This document shows positions 9,650-19,530 of a stretch of 64,000 nt of DNA, in pieces. The notes under the pieces are model-generated. The model made no database searches. It saw only the letters and a list, made by a program, of their open reading frames with translations, and was not told the DNA's origin. Position numbers and translations under genes: made by a program. Within the stretch, counting starts at the first letter, position 1. Every line of letters begins with the position of its first letter. This DNA comes from Bradyrhizobiaceae bacterium. Its GTDB lineage: Bacteria; Pseudomonadota; Alphaproteobacteria; Rhizobiales; Xanthobacteraceae. Location: NCBI GenBank assembly GCA_020853885.1, contig JADYXZ010000019.1, positions 248,001 through 312,000 of the forward strand, written 5' to 3'.

Positions 9650-10891
9650 TTATCGGGCGGCCGTGCCGGATACCATCGAAAGACTGGGCCGGCCCAGCTC
9701 GGTCCGATTGCGTCCCTTCTGTTTGGCGCGGTAAAGCGCTTCGTCCGCTACAGCATAGAGGGCTGCAAAGCTGTAATCGGTCACGGCCGTGGAGGCCGTG
9801 CCGATGCTGACGGTGGCCTGAACCTTCAGGCCGCGAACGCTCCGCCCGGCACTTGCGAACGTCGTGCGGACGCGTTCGGCGATCTCCATGACTGCAGTCG
9901 GCGGAATGCCGGGCAGGAGAGCGACGAACTCTTCTCCGCCCACGCGGCCAACCAGATCGAGCGGCCGCAGCGATCGCGTCAGGGATTTGGCAAAGGCAAT
10001 GAGGAGTTCGTCGCCGGCCAGATGGCCAAAGCGGTCGTTGATGGACTTGAAATGATCGAGATCGCACAGAAGCAGCGTGAGCGGCGTGTTGTCCGCCTTG
10101 CATCGCGCAATGAGGCGCTCGGCGCGCTCGCTGAAGCCGCGCCGGTTGGGAATGCCGGTCAGCGCATCGGTGAGCGACGCGAGCTTGTAGTTCTGCTCGA
10201 CCCGCTCCTTTGCCAGCGCCAGAAGAAGGAAGGTGATGGCGAATGCATGAAACAACCACCAGAAAACCATGATGGCCGCCATGCGCTGGTCTGGCGGAAG
10301 CGCACCCTGAGGAAAGGGTAAGAACGACGCGAGCAGAATGCGGAAGAAGAAAAGCGACGCATGGAATCCGAGGATGGCCATCGTCGGCCAGCGGGAAATC
10401 AGCCCGTCGTGGCGCCCCCGCCATAGCTCCCAGATGAACAGGAGCGAATAAGTGCCCAACAGCAGCGAGCCCAGCAGGACGCGCGCCCACAGCGACGCCA
10501 AGAATACGTCGAAACGGCAGGCAATGAACCAGACTACGGCGCCGGCCGAGGCCCATAACAACCTTGGCGCCCGGCCTTCAAAAACGCGCGCGCCGCTCCA
10601 CAGCGCGCCGTAAGCGAGCGCGAACACGACGTTGGAGATTTCGATTGACCAGAAATCCGAAATTTGGCCGCGCAGCCCGAATAGCGCGGTTGCAGGAGCC
10701 AGCATCAGATAGGCCGCGCCCCACCACGCGAGCGCGTGCGTGCCGCGGTTCTGCACCCAGGCAAAAATCAGCAGCAGTCCGCCGGCCGCCATGATGAAGA
10801 CGGTGACGACGAACAGCGTGGCGATGTCGAGATTCGCAAAGAAATCCCCGTCCGGGCCGCAGCACCCGAAAGCGGATTGCATTTTGACCAT
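9650..10891 (-). CDS. Membrane-bound GGDEF diguanylate cyclase
   Basis: This 413-residue protein has about seven N-terminal hydrophobic helices (residues ~20-230) followed by a cytoplasmic GGDEF domain. The active-site motif is GGEEF (about residue 318). The product-inhibition I-site RPLD lies exactly five residues upstream (RPLDLVGRVGGEEF). LTGIPNRRGF and DLDHFKSINDRFGH are further conserved catalytic blocks. It should make c-di-GMP with feedback control. c-di-GMP normally governs LapD/LapG adhesin release, but this gene is 40 kb from the adhesin locus and no direct link is shown. It is convergent with rlmE. Confidence 0.92.
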   Translation of the reverse strand: MVKMQSAFGCCGPDGDFFANLDIATLFVVTVFIMAAGGLLLIFAWVQNRGTHALAWWGAAYLMLAPATALFGLRGQISDFWSIEISNVVFALAYGALWSGARVFEGRAPRLLWASAGAVVWFIACRFDVFLASLWARVLLGSLLLGTYSLLFIWELWRGRHDGLISRWPTMAILGFHASLFFFRILLASFLPFPQGALPPDQRMAAIMVFWWLFHAFAITFLLLALAKERVEQNYKLASLTDALTGIPNRRGFSERAERLIARCKADNTPLTLLLCDLDHFKSINDRFGHLAGDELLIAFAKSLTRSLRPLDLVGRVGGEEFVALLPGIPPTAVMEIAERVRTTFASAGRSVRGLKVQATVSIGTASTAVTDYSFAALYAVADEALYRAKQKGRNRTELGRPSLSMVSGTAAR

Positions 10892-10980
10892 GCTCCGTCC
10901 CGATTCGTTATATCAAGGAATCAGATGGGGCGATCATGCGCTGTTCGCGACCCCGCATGAAGAGGATGGATGAGGATCGG

Positions 10981-12378
10981 TTAATTTGGTGCGTCCGGCT
11001 CGCGCGCAGTGAGCGCCGCCCCCGCGTTGCGCCGCAAGCCGATGAAGAACAGCGTGCAGGACATGGCGATGAGGCCGATCACGATGAATGCCGGTGCGAA
11101 ATCCTCGGCGATCAGCACGAGATCGCCGCGCGCGAAGCGTGTCGCGTCGAGCACCATCGCGGCGACCGCAACGCCCATCGCCAGCGCAAGCTGTTGCGCG
11201 ACGCTCGTGATGCTCGTCGCCTGACTCATCTGCTTCGCGTCGAGATCGGCGAAGGCCAGCGAATTGACGGAGGAGAACTGCAGCGACCGGAAAAAGCCGC
11301 CGATCAGCACCACGCCGGCGATCACCGCATAGGGCGTGGCCGGCGTGAACAACGCCGGGGCGGCGACGAAAAACGCGGCGATGATCCCGTTGAAAACGAT
11401 CACGCGCTTGAAGCCGACGCGGCGCAGGATGAAGGGCACCGTCGGCCGCACCACCATCGCGCCGATCGCGCCCCAGAAGGTCAGCATGCCGGACTGGAAC
11501 GGCGTCATGCCGAAGCCAAGCTGAAACAGGAGCGGCAGCAGGAACGCCATCGCGCCGATGCCGACGCGGAACAGCGATCCGCCGATCACGCTCGCGCGGA
11601 AGGTGGAGAAGCGAAACAGGTTCACGGTGAGGAGCGGCGCCGTGACCTTGCGCGCATGCCGCACGAACGCGAACGTGAAGATCGCGCCAATCACGAGCAG
11701 GCTTGCCGAGATTGCCGGCGGCAACAGGCTCTGTCCGAACGTCGTCAGCCCGAACGCCAGTCCCGACAACCCGATCCCCGACAGCACGAAGCCGAGCCGG
11801 TCGAGCGGCGGCATATTCGGCTCGCGCACGTTTTCGAAGAAAATGGTCGCGAGAATGAGCCCGAGGATCCCGATCGGGATATTGATCCAGAAGATCCAGC
11901 GCCAGTGGAAGTAGCTCGTAATGAATCCGCCGAGCGGCGGGCCGAGCATCGGGCCCATCAGCGCCGGAATCACGAGCCAGGAGAGCGCGGCGACGAGCTC
12001 GTGTTTTGGAATGGCACGCAGGATCACGAGGCGCCCGACCGGCACCATCATGGCGCCGCCGAGCCCCTGCATGATGCGGAAGAGCACGAGGTCGTTCAGC
12101 CCCTGCGCGAAACCGCAAGCAGCCGAGCCGATCGTGAAGATGACCATCGCCACGCGGAAGATCGTGCGCGCGCCGTAGCGGTCCGCCATCCAGCCCGAGA
12201 TCGGAATGAAGACGGCGAGCGAGAGAAGATAAGCGGTGAGCGCAAGCTTGAGCGCAATCGGGTCGACGCCGAGATCGGCGGCGATCGCCGGCAGTGCGGT
12301 CGTGATCACCGTCGAGTCCATGTTCTCCATGAACAGGGCGCAGGCGACGGTCAGGGGAACGATGATGTATCTCGGCAT
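10981..12378 (-). CDS. DHA2-family MFS efflux transporter (EmrB-like)
   Basis: This is a roughly 465-residue MFS protein with the DHA2 signature ENMDSTVITTALPAIA in helix 1. Motif A is DRYGARTIFR, and motif C is LGPPLGGFITSYFHWRW. The ATG at 12378 gives MPRYIIVPLTVA directly before helix 1, as in homologues. In-frame starts at 12423 and 12474 would add an unlikely polar extension. None has a clear Shine-Dalgarno. It lies 121 bases after the ArsR-rhodanese gene on the same strand and could be read with it, but substrate and regulation are unproven. Confidence 0.87.
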   Translation of the reverse strand: MPRYIIVPLTVACALFMENMDSTVITTALPAIAADLGVDPIALKLALTAYLLSLAVFIPISGWMADRYGARTIFRVAMVIFTIGSAACGFAQGLNDLVLFRIMQGLGGAMMVPVGRLVILRAIPKHELVAALSWLVIPALMGPMLGPPLGGFITSYFHWRWIFWINIPIGILGLILATIFFENVREPNMPPLDRLGFVLSGIGLSGLAFGLTTFGQSLLPPAISASLLVIGAIFTFAFVRHARKVTAPLLTVNLFRFSTFRASVIGGSLFRVGIGAMAFLLPLLFQLGFGMTPFQSGMLTFWGAIGAMVVRPTVPFILRRVGFKRVIVFNGIIAAFFVAAPALFTPATPYAVIAGVVLIGGFFRSLQFSSVNSLAFADLDAKQMSQATSITSVAQQLALAMGVAVAAMVLDATRFARGDLVLIAEDFAPAFIVIGLIAMSCTLFFIGLRRNAGAALTAREPDAPN

Positions 12379-12499
12379 GGCGGGGAAGGAGCCGACTCGC
12401 GGGTGCTTGCCGGACGATCCCATAGCGCCGGGCCGTGGTTCCGTCACGCGCCCAGCGGTTCGCCGCGCGCACAAGTCTGCCCGTCCTTATAGGATCGGT

Positions 12500-13171
12500 T
12501 CAAGCGCTCGTTTCGACCGGCAATCCGGCTGCCCGCCACTCCGGCAAGCCTTCGGCCATTCGGCGAACACGAAAGCCGCGCCCACGCAGAAGCGCGACGG
12601 CTTCGAGCGACAGCACGCAGAACGGACCGCGGCAATAGGCGACAATCTCGGTCTTCGGGTCGAGCTTGGCTGCGAGCCGCTTGAGGTCGGGCAGGGGAAT
12701 GTTGCGAGCCTTCGGCAGGTGCGCGGCCGCATATTCTTCGGCCGGGCGTACGTCGAGCAGCGTGACACCGCCTTCCTGGATGCGCGTGATCAGTTCCTTG
12801 CGCGAGATCGGTTCGAATTGATCACGCGCCTCGAAGAAGTCGCGAATGAGCTGGCGGCTCGCCGCGTGATGCGCTTCCGCGACCGTCCGTAGTGCGCTGA
12901 CGAGATCGATCACTGCATCGCTCGTCAGCTTGTAGAGCCGCCGCTTGCCGTCACGCCGCGCCGTCACGAGCCCCGCCTGCAGCAGGTTTTGCAGATGTTG
13001 CGACGTGTTGGCGACCGACAAGCCGGAGCGCGCGGCAAGATCCTCGACGCTGCGCTCGCCTTGCGCGAGCAACTCGATCAGTTCCAGGCGGTGTCCCTGT
13101 GCCACTGCCTTCGCCACTTCGGCGAAGGCTTCGTACAGGGCGCGCTTCGACGGTTGACTTGTATTGCTCAT
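12500..13171 (-). CDS. ArsR-family repressor fused to a rhodanese domain
   Basis: This 223-residue protein has an N-terminal ArsR/SmtB winged helix (residues ~10-100; LAARSGLSVANTSQHLQNLLQAG is the recognition region) and a C-terminal single rhodanese domain (residues ~125-220) with the active loop C180-RGPF-C185. The winged helix contains no cysteine, so the usual ArsR metal-thiolate site is absent. The only cysteines are in the rhodanese loop, which suggests sensing of sulfane sulfur or another thiol-reactive signal (inference). It is divergent from the DsrE-methyltransferase-MFS operon across a 99-base gap containing a 14-bp-arm palindrome. No Shine-Dalgarno precedes its ATG; the palindrome ends 6 bases upstream. 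Confidence 0.92.
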   Translation of the reverse strand: MSNTSQPSKRALYEAFAEVAKAVAQGHRLELIELLAQGERSVEDLAARSGLSVANTSQHLQNLLQAGLVTARRDGKRRLYKLTSDAVIDLVSALRTVAEAHHAASRQLIRDFFEARDQFEPISRKELITRIQEGGVTLLDVRPAEEYAAAHLPKARNIPLPDLKRLAAKLDPKTEIVAYCRGPFCVLSLEAVALLRGRGFRVRRMAEGLPEWRAAGLPVETSA

Positions 13172-13176
13172 ATGTT

Positions 13177-13212
13177 ATTCAATCATTCAAACATATAATT
13201 GAATAAATGAAT
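13177..13212. promoter_or_regulatory. Palindromic operator between the ArsR-rhodanese gene and the DsrE operon
   Basis: The left arm ATTCAATCATTCAA (13177-13190) and right arm TTGAATAAATGAAT (13199-13212) are inverted repeats with 12 of 14 positions matching, around an 8-base spacer. The inner ATTCAA-N8-TTGAAT is perfect. The element lies between divergent start codons (13171 and 13271) and is strikingly AT-rich for this genome. That is the layout expected for an autoregulatory ArsR-family binding site covering both promoters. Confidence 0.78.
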
Positions 13213-13270
13213 ACGGGAGCAACGTCAAGGGCTTCGGCCGTGCCGCGGCTCTTGGAAAGTGGCACCCGCA

Positions 13271-13624
13271 ATGTCAATCCTTCTGATTGTCAATGATCCG
13301 CCTTACGGCACCGAACGCCTCTACAACGCCCTCCGTCTGGCGCATGCGGTGCGCCGCGCCGACGAAGCAGCCTCAATCACCGTCTTCCTGATGGCCGACG
13401 CGGTCGTTGCCGCAAAACGCGGCCAGCAGCCGCCCGAGGGCTACTACAACGCAGAGAAGATGCTTCGCCGGATCGTTGCCGGCCGCGGCACGGTCCTGAT
13501 GTGCGGCACCTGCATGGACGCGCGCGGGATGACCGGCGCCGACCTCATCGACGGTGCACGACGCAGCAACATGGATGAGCTTGCGGCAGCCACGCTGGCC
13601 GCCGACAAGGTCCTGGTGTTTTGA
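13271..13624 (+). CDS. DsrE-family sulfur-relay-like protein
   Basis: This 117-residue protein has the DsrE/DsrF-like fold pattern: VNDPPYGTERLYNALRLA at the N-terminus, then VFLMADAV, and a C-terminal AADKVLVF. A conserved C78-GT-C81-MDARG motif follows the third strand, a plausible persulfide-carrying pair. The ATG at 13271 sits 11 bases after GGAAAG; the GTG at 13259 overlaps that Shine-Dalgarno and is unlikely. It is the first gene of a tight three-gene operon and lies opposite a rhodanese-fused repressor, which points to sulfur or other chalcogen chemistry. Its exact role is unknown. Confidence 0.85.
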   Translation: MSILLIVNDPPYGTERLYNALRLAHAVRRADEAASITVFLMADAVVAAKRGQQPPEGYYNAEKMLRRIVAGRGTVLMCGTCMDARGMTGADLIDGARRSNMDELAAATLAADKVLVF

Positions 13625-13626
13625 CT

Positions 13627-14373
13627 ATGCCGGTAGCCGCACGCGCACGACCCGTGTCGCTGGACCCTGCAGGGTACGCAGCATGGCGTTCGTCCGCCCT
13701 TGGTGCAGTGACCGATGGCCTGGAGCGCGTGCTGGTCCAAGAGCTTGCAGGTGCATCGGCTGCCTCGCGGGTTCTTGATGTCGGTTGCGGCGATGGCGTT
13801 CTCGCCTCGTTGTTTGTCCGAGAGGGAGTCGCGGTCGTTGGCATCGACGCAGATCGCGCAATGCTTGAAGCCGCCCGCGCACGGGCGCGCGCGAGCGGCC
13901 TGCCGCTCATGCTCGTGCAGGGGCGGGCCGAATGCCTTCCATTTGCTGACGAGCGCTTCGATCTCGTCACTGCAGTTACGGTTCTTTGCTTTGTTCGAGA
14001 CGAGCAGTCAGCAGTCGCCGAAATGAAGCGCGTGTTGCGCGGTGGCGGCCGCCTCGTGCTCGGCGAGCTCGGCCGGCGGAGCATCTGGGCGCTGCTGCGG
14101 CGAATTCGCGGTTGGCTTGGTGCCCGTACGTGGCGGAACGCACGCTTTCATTCCGCGCGCAATCTCCGCAGTCTTGTTGCCGGCGCCGGACTGTCTCCTG
14201 GCAGGGTCCGTGGTGCGATCTTTTATCCACCACTGGCTGTCTTTGCGCGGATCGTGGCGCCGCTGGACCGTTACCTCGGATGCCTGACGACATTCGGCGC
14301 GGCGTTTTTGGCCTTGGCCGCAGTCAAGCCGCCTCCACCCGCCTCCCTCGGCGCCAAGCATGGGAAGGACTGA
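13627..14373 (+). CDS. Class I SAM-dependent methyltransferase (UbiE/Methyltransf_11 type)
   Basis: This 248-residue protein has the SAM-binding motif VLDVGCGDGVLA near residue 50, the acidic loop GIDADRAML, motif AECLPFADERFDLVTAV and the conserved LRGGGRLVLGEL. The C-terminal third has a hydrophobic stretch and a basic end. It starts 2 bases after the DsrE stop and ends 3 bases before the MFS start, so the three genes are almost certainly cotranscribed. Its substrate is unknown. Given its neighbours, methylation of a thiol, selenol or arsenic compound for export is possible but speculative. Confidence 0.88.
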   Translation: MPVAARARPVSLDPAGYAAWRSSALGAVTDGLERVLVQELAGASAASRVLDVGCGDGVLASLFVREGVAVVGIDADRAMLEAARARARASGLPLMLVQGRAECLPFADERFDLVTAVTVLCFVRDEQSAVAEMKRVLRGGGRLVLGELGRRSIWALLRRIRGWLGARTWRNARFHSARNLRSLVAGAGLSPGRVRGAIFYPPLAVFARIVAPLDRYLGCLTTFGAAFLALAAVKPPPPASLGAKHGKD

Positions 14374-14376
14374 AGC

Positions 14377-15567
14377 ATGGCGTTCGGTGGCGAAAAGCGG
14401 ATGATCTTTATTCTCGCGGCTTCGCAGGCACTGTTCCAGACAATCAGCGTGCTTGTCATGACGATCGGCGGGCTTGCCGGCTACGCGCTCGCTGAAGACA
14501 AGTCGCTCGCTACTCTGCCGGTCGCAGCGATGATGGTCGGCACGATGGCCGCCACTGTACCGGCCTCTCTGATGATGGGCAGATTTGGCCGCCGCGCAGG
14601 TTTCACGCTCGGCGCAACGTTCGCAATCGCCGGCGGCGCGTTTGCAGCAGCGAGCCTCGCCGCGGGTTGGTTCGTCGTCTTATGCCTCGCGCATTTCCTG
14701 ATCGGCGCTTATCAAGGCTTTGCGCAGTTCTATCGGTTCGCCGCCGCGGACGCGGCAAGTCCTGCGTTCCGCAGCCGGGCAATTTCATATGTGCTTGCCG
14801 GTGGCGTTGTAGCCGCGATCGTCGGTCCACAGATTGGCAGCATGACGAGCGGACTGTCAGCGAGTGCTCCTTTCGTGTTCTCGTACATCGCGATTGTTGC
14901 GCTCAGCCTGCTGGCAGTGGCGCTCGCGACCTTCATCAACGTGCCTGCGCCCGCAACGGACAAGGGTGCATTGCCCGCGCGGCCGTTCGCCGTGATCGTC
15001 CGTCAGCCGGCGTTCCTCGTTGCTGTGTCCGGTGCGGCCATCGGTTTCGGCGTGATGGTGCTCGCGATGACCGCAACCCCGCTTGCGATGCAAGCCCATC
15101 ACCACGGCATCGGCGACACTGCTTTCGTGATCCAGTGGCATGTGCTCGGCATGTTCCTGCCGTCGTTTTTCACCGGCAACCTGATCGCACGTTTCGGCGC
15201 GCCACAAATTATGCTGGTTGGCATCGCGCTGCTGCTCGGCCACGTAGCGATTGCGCTTTCCGGCGTCGAGTTTCTGCATTTTGCATCCGCGCTCATTTTG
15301 CTCGGCGTCGGTTGGAATTTCACCTATCTCGGCGGCACCAGCCTGCTCACAGAGACGTACCGGCCATCGGAGAAGGCGTGGGTGCAAGGGGTCAATGACT
15401 TCACCGTGTTTACGACGGTCGTGCTCGGGTCTTTCTCTTCCGGCGTGCTCTTGCATCTGTTCGGCTGGACAGGCGTGAACCTGCTCGCGCTGCCGCTCTT
15501 GTCCGCAGCCGGATTGGCATTGATCGTGTTCATGCTCTGGCAGCGGCGCCAGCCGGTGCCGGTCTGA
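14377..15567 (+). CDS. MFS transporter of the DsrE-methyltransferase operon
   Basis: This 396-residue, 12-helix MFS protein is of the short MFS_1 type. Motif A is MGRFGRRAGF between helices 2 and 3. A polar QFYRFAAADAASPAFRSRAIS loop lies after helix 4, and the second half repeats the fold. GGAAGGA lies about 9 bases before the ATG. Being the last gene of the operon controlled by the ArsR-rhodanese site, it probably moves the substrate or product of the two enzymes across the inner membrane. It is not closely similar to the DHA2 pumps elsewhere in the window. Confidence 0.87.
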   Translation: MAFGGEKRMIFILAASQALFQTISVLVMTIGGLAGYALAEDKSLATLPVAAMMVGTMAATVPASLMMGRFGRRAGFTLGATFAIAGGAFAAASLAAGWFVVLCLAHFLIGAYQGFAQFYRFAAADAASPAFRSRAISYVLAGGVVAAIVGPQIGSMTSGLSASAPFVFSYIAIVALSLLAVALATFINVPAPATDKGALPARPFAVIVRQPAFLVAVSGAAIGFGVMVLAMTATPLAMQAHHHGIGDTAFVIQWHVLGMFLPSFFTGNLIARFGAPQIMLVGIALLLGHVAIALSGVEFLHFASALILLGVGWNFTYLGGTSLLTETYRPSEKAWVQGVNDFTVFTTVVLGSFSSGVLLHLFGWTGVNLLALPLLSAAGLALIVFMLWQRRQPVPV

Positions 15568-15579
15568 GCGCAGAGGCGA

Positions 15580-16353
15580 TCACCCGATCTTGCTGAAATC
15601 CGGCGGGCGGCGCTCGGCAAAGGCGCGGAATGCTTCCATCGCTTCCGGGCTGTTGAGCCGCTTGCGGAATTCCTCGCCTTCGCGCTCCATCACCGCGCGG
15701 ATCGCGCCCGCGTCGCGCATGAGCTGCTTGGTCGCCTGTAGCGCCCCGAGCGGCCGCGTCGCCAATTCCCGCGCGACCGCCAGCGCGCGGGCCTGCACCT
15801 CCGCCGCCGGCACCGCCTCGGTGGCGATCCCGATTTCGACCGCCGCCCGCCCGTCGACCGGGCGCCCGAGCGCGAACATGGCGAACGCCCGCGCGTGGCC
15901 GACCCGTGCCGGCAGGAGCCAGCTCGACGCCGCCTCCGGCACCAGCGCGAGATTGACGAACGGCGTCGTCAGCGCCGCATCGTCCGCAACGATCACCACG
16001 TCGCAATGCAGGAGCATGGTCGTGCCGACCCCGACCGCGCGGCCTTGCACGGCGGCGACGAACGGCTTCGTCGCATTGGCGAGCGCCTGCAGGAACGGGC
16101 TCGCCCCCACGTTGCGGGCAGGCGTCGCCCCGGTCGCCACCGCGACGAAATCGCCGATGTCGTTCCCGGCGGTGAACATGTCCCCTTCGGCCTGAAACAG
16201 GACGACGCGCACCGCGCCGTCCTCTTCCGCCCGGGTCATTTCCCGTACCAGCGCCTCATACATGGCGTTCGTCAGCGCGTTCTTCTTCTCCGGCCGCGCG
16301 AGCGTAAGCGTGAGCACGCCGGCATCGAGGGCGACGCGGACATGGTCGGTCAT
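15580..16353 (-). CDS. Enoyl-CoA hydratase/isomerase (crotonase family)
   Basis: This 257-residue crotonase-fold enzyme acts on acyl-CoA thioesters. The CoA/oxyanion segments are AGNDIGDF and AVQGRAVGVGTTM. The catalytic region reads FVNLALVPEAASSWLLP. A single Glu in the LVPEA position is the pattern of enoyl-CoA isomerases and PaaG/PaaB-like members rather than of two-Glu hydratases. GGAG precedes the ATG. It is convergent with the MFS gene and has no beta-oxidation neighbours, so the pathway is not determined. Confidence 0.88.
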   Translation of the reverse strand: MTDHVRVALDAGVLTLTLARPEKKNALTNAMYEALVREMTRAEEDGAVRVVLFQAEGDMFTAGNDIGDFVAVATGATPARNVGASPFLQALANATKPFVAAVQGRAVGVGTTMLLHCDVVIVADDAALTTPFVNLALVPEAASSWLLPARVGHARAFAMFALGRPVDGRAAVEIGIATEAVPAAEVQARALAVARELATRPLGALQATKQLMRDAGAIRAVMEREGEEFRKRLNSPEAMEAFRAFAERRPPDFSKIG

Positions 16354-16439
16354 GGTCTGGCTCCGTCAGGAGGGGCGGACAGGGAAGGATCGCCACTTGG
16401 TCTTAAAGCATTTTTTGACCGCGTCGATTCCGCAAGGTC

Positions 16440-16510
16440 CGCTCGCCCCCGCGAAAGCGGGGACCCAGGGCAGCTTGTTCCTGGATGCCCGCTTTCGCGG
16501 GGGCGAACGG
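16440..16510. repeat. Dispersed inverted repeat, family A (CCCGCGAAAGCGGG type)
   Basis: Two inverted copies of CGYTCGCCCCCGCGAAAGCGGG flank a short GC-poor centre, so the whole unit can fold as a long hairpin. Related units lie at 53673-53761 and 55793-55859, with a half unit at 26343-26371. It occupies the ~290-base gap between the crotonase gene and guaB, where no coding sequence is evident. Confidence 0.85.
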
Positions 16511-16637
16511 AGTAAATGCAAATTCGCAGGGTTTCCCGCTGGAAATGCCTTGCCCGCCGTGCTATCGGCCCTCGCCAACTCGCCGCGGCGATTCCGGCCA
16601 GCCGCGCGGCCATATTTCCGGTCATTGTCCGGGCTAG

Positions 16638-18140
<1,503 letters not shown>

Positions 18141-18324
18141 CCCGATTTCCCTGAGACGACCGGACAATCTCTGAGGCGCGCCTCGGGTGTTTCCCCGATG
18201 CGCACGCTCCTCCTGTTGCTCTTGACTGCAAGGGCGCGACCGGATCGCCGGCGCGCATGCCACCGGCATTGAGACCAGCCGGCGCGCACCGCAGTGGAGC
18301 GCAATCGACACAGGAGCGAACGTT

Positions 18325-19428
18325 ATGGCCACCGATCTCATTGCTTCCATTCAGCGTTTCATCACGCCCGATGTTGTCGGCAGGATTGCCGCCGGTCTCG
18401 GGGACGACAAGAACAGCGTCAATCGCGCGGTGTCGGCCGGGATTCCGGCGATCCTCGCCGGCCTTGCCGGCTTGGCCGACAAGCCGGACGGAGCGCAGAA
18501 GATTTCCAACGTGCTGCAGCAGTCATCGGTGACGCTCGATGAGGTGACGAACTCCTTCGCCGGCACCGAGCAGCGGTCGATCGCGGACCACGGCGCGAGC
18601 GTGCTCTCGAGTCTGCTGGGCGGCGGCATGATGAAATCGTTGGCCACGGCGGTCGCCGACTATGCCGGCCTCGGCCAGTCGTCGGGAAAGTCCATCCTCG
18701 GTCTGCTTGCGCCGATCGTGCTTGGCGTGCTCGGCCAGCGCCAGCGTGCCGGCGGGCTGGACGCCGGAGGCATTGCCAATCTGCTGGCCGGCCAGAAGAA
18801 CGCGATTGCCGACGCGCTTCCTTCGGGCCTTGCCGGTCAACTGGCGAGGTCCGGCGTTCTGGAGTCGGTCGATCTGGATTGGGGCCGCACGGCCACGCGG
18901 GGTCCCGACATCCCCCATTACGAAAGGAGACCGACGATGACCGAAGCAAGAAGTTCTTCCAGTTGGTCCCCGTGGGCGCTGGCGGCGGTGGCCGCGATTG
19001 CGCTCGCAGGCCTCTATTGGCTGCTGTCGGGCCCACAGACCGATCAGGTCGCGGTTCAGCCGGCGCCGGCCACGACCGAGGGAAGGGCGGTTTCAACGCC
19101 TGACGCTTCGACCGCGCAGCTCACGCAGCAGGCGACGACGTCCGTTGCCGGCCTGCGCTCGGCGCTGCAGGACCTGACGATGCCCGGCTCCGCCGACGCG
19201 GCCCTGCCGAAGCTGCGTGAGGCCGCCGCCGAGATCGACAGACTGAGCGCGCGGGCGGCGCAGCTTCCGCCTGAAGGCAAGAAGCAGGTCGCGGGGGTGA
19301 TCTCCGCCGCGATGCCCTCCATCAATACGCTGTTGGAGAAGGCACTAGCCGATCCGACGATTGCGGCGCTGGCGCGTCCGGTGATCGAGCCGCTCCGCGC
19401 CAAGCTGGCGTCGCTGACCGCAGTCTGA
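18325..19428 (+). CDS. DUF937 (YidB-like) domain protein with membrane anchor
   Basis: In this 367-residue protein the first ~170 residues match the DUF937/YidB pattern of Ala/Gly-rich helical repeats (AGIPAILAGLAGLAD, LLGGGMMKSLA, LLAPIVLGVLGQ). One transmembrane helix follows at about residues 213-230 (WALAAVAAIALAGLYWLLSG). The periplasmic C-terminal part (~235-367) is helical and rich in Ala, Leu and Pro. The function of DUF937 is unknown. AGGAGC precedes the ATG. It sits between guaB and guaA but is unlikely to act in purine synthesis. Confidence 0.82.
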   Translation: MATDLIASIQRFITPDVVGRIAAGLGDDKNSVNRAVSAGIPAILAGLAGLADKPDGAQKISNVLQQSSVTLDEVTNSFAGTEQRSIADHGASVLSSLLGGGMMKSLATAVADYAGLGQSSGKSILGLLAPIVLGVLGQRQRAGGLDAGGIANLLAGQKNAIADALPSGLAGQLARSGVLESVDLDWGRTATRGPDIPHYERRPTMTEARSSSSWSPWALAAVAAIALAGLYWLLSGPQTDQVAVQPAPATTEGRAVSTPDASTAQLTQQATTSVAGLRSALQDLTMPGSADAALPKLREAAAEIDRLSARAAQLPPEGKKQVAGVISAAMPSINTLLEKALADPTIAALARPVIEPLRAKLASLTAV

Positions 19429-19498
19429 CACGCGCCGCATAGGGGGCCGCTGCACCCGCCCCGGCGTGGCGAGGCGCCGGGCGGGGTGCTATCGCTTC

Positions 19499-19520
19499 GA
19501 TCCGACCTCAGAGTCGGATC
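19499..19520. repeat. Perfect inverted repeat in the leader of the MAPEG gene
   Basis: GATCCGAC (19499-19506) and GTCGGATC (19513-19520) are perfect 8-base inverted repeats around a 6-base centre. They end directly before the GGAGCC Shine-Dalgarno and 10 bases before the ATG. The element could be an operator or an mRNA hairpin affecting ribosome access. No regulator candidate is adjacent. Confidence 0.6.
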
Positions 19521-19530
19521 GGAGCCAGCC

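Noticed and set aside
10936..12492. 518-codon plus-strand frame rich in Arg, Glu and His
   Set aside because: It is antisense to the MFS gene, with composition typical of a GC-rich reverse complement and no recognisable domain.
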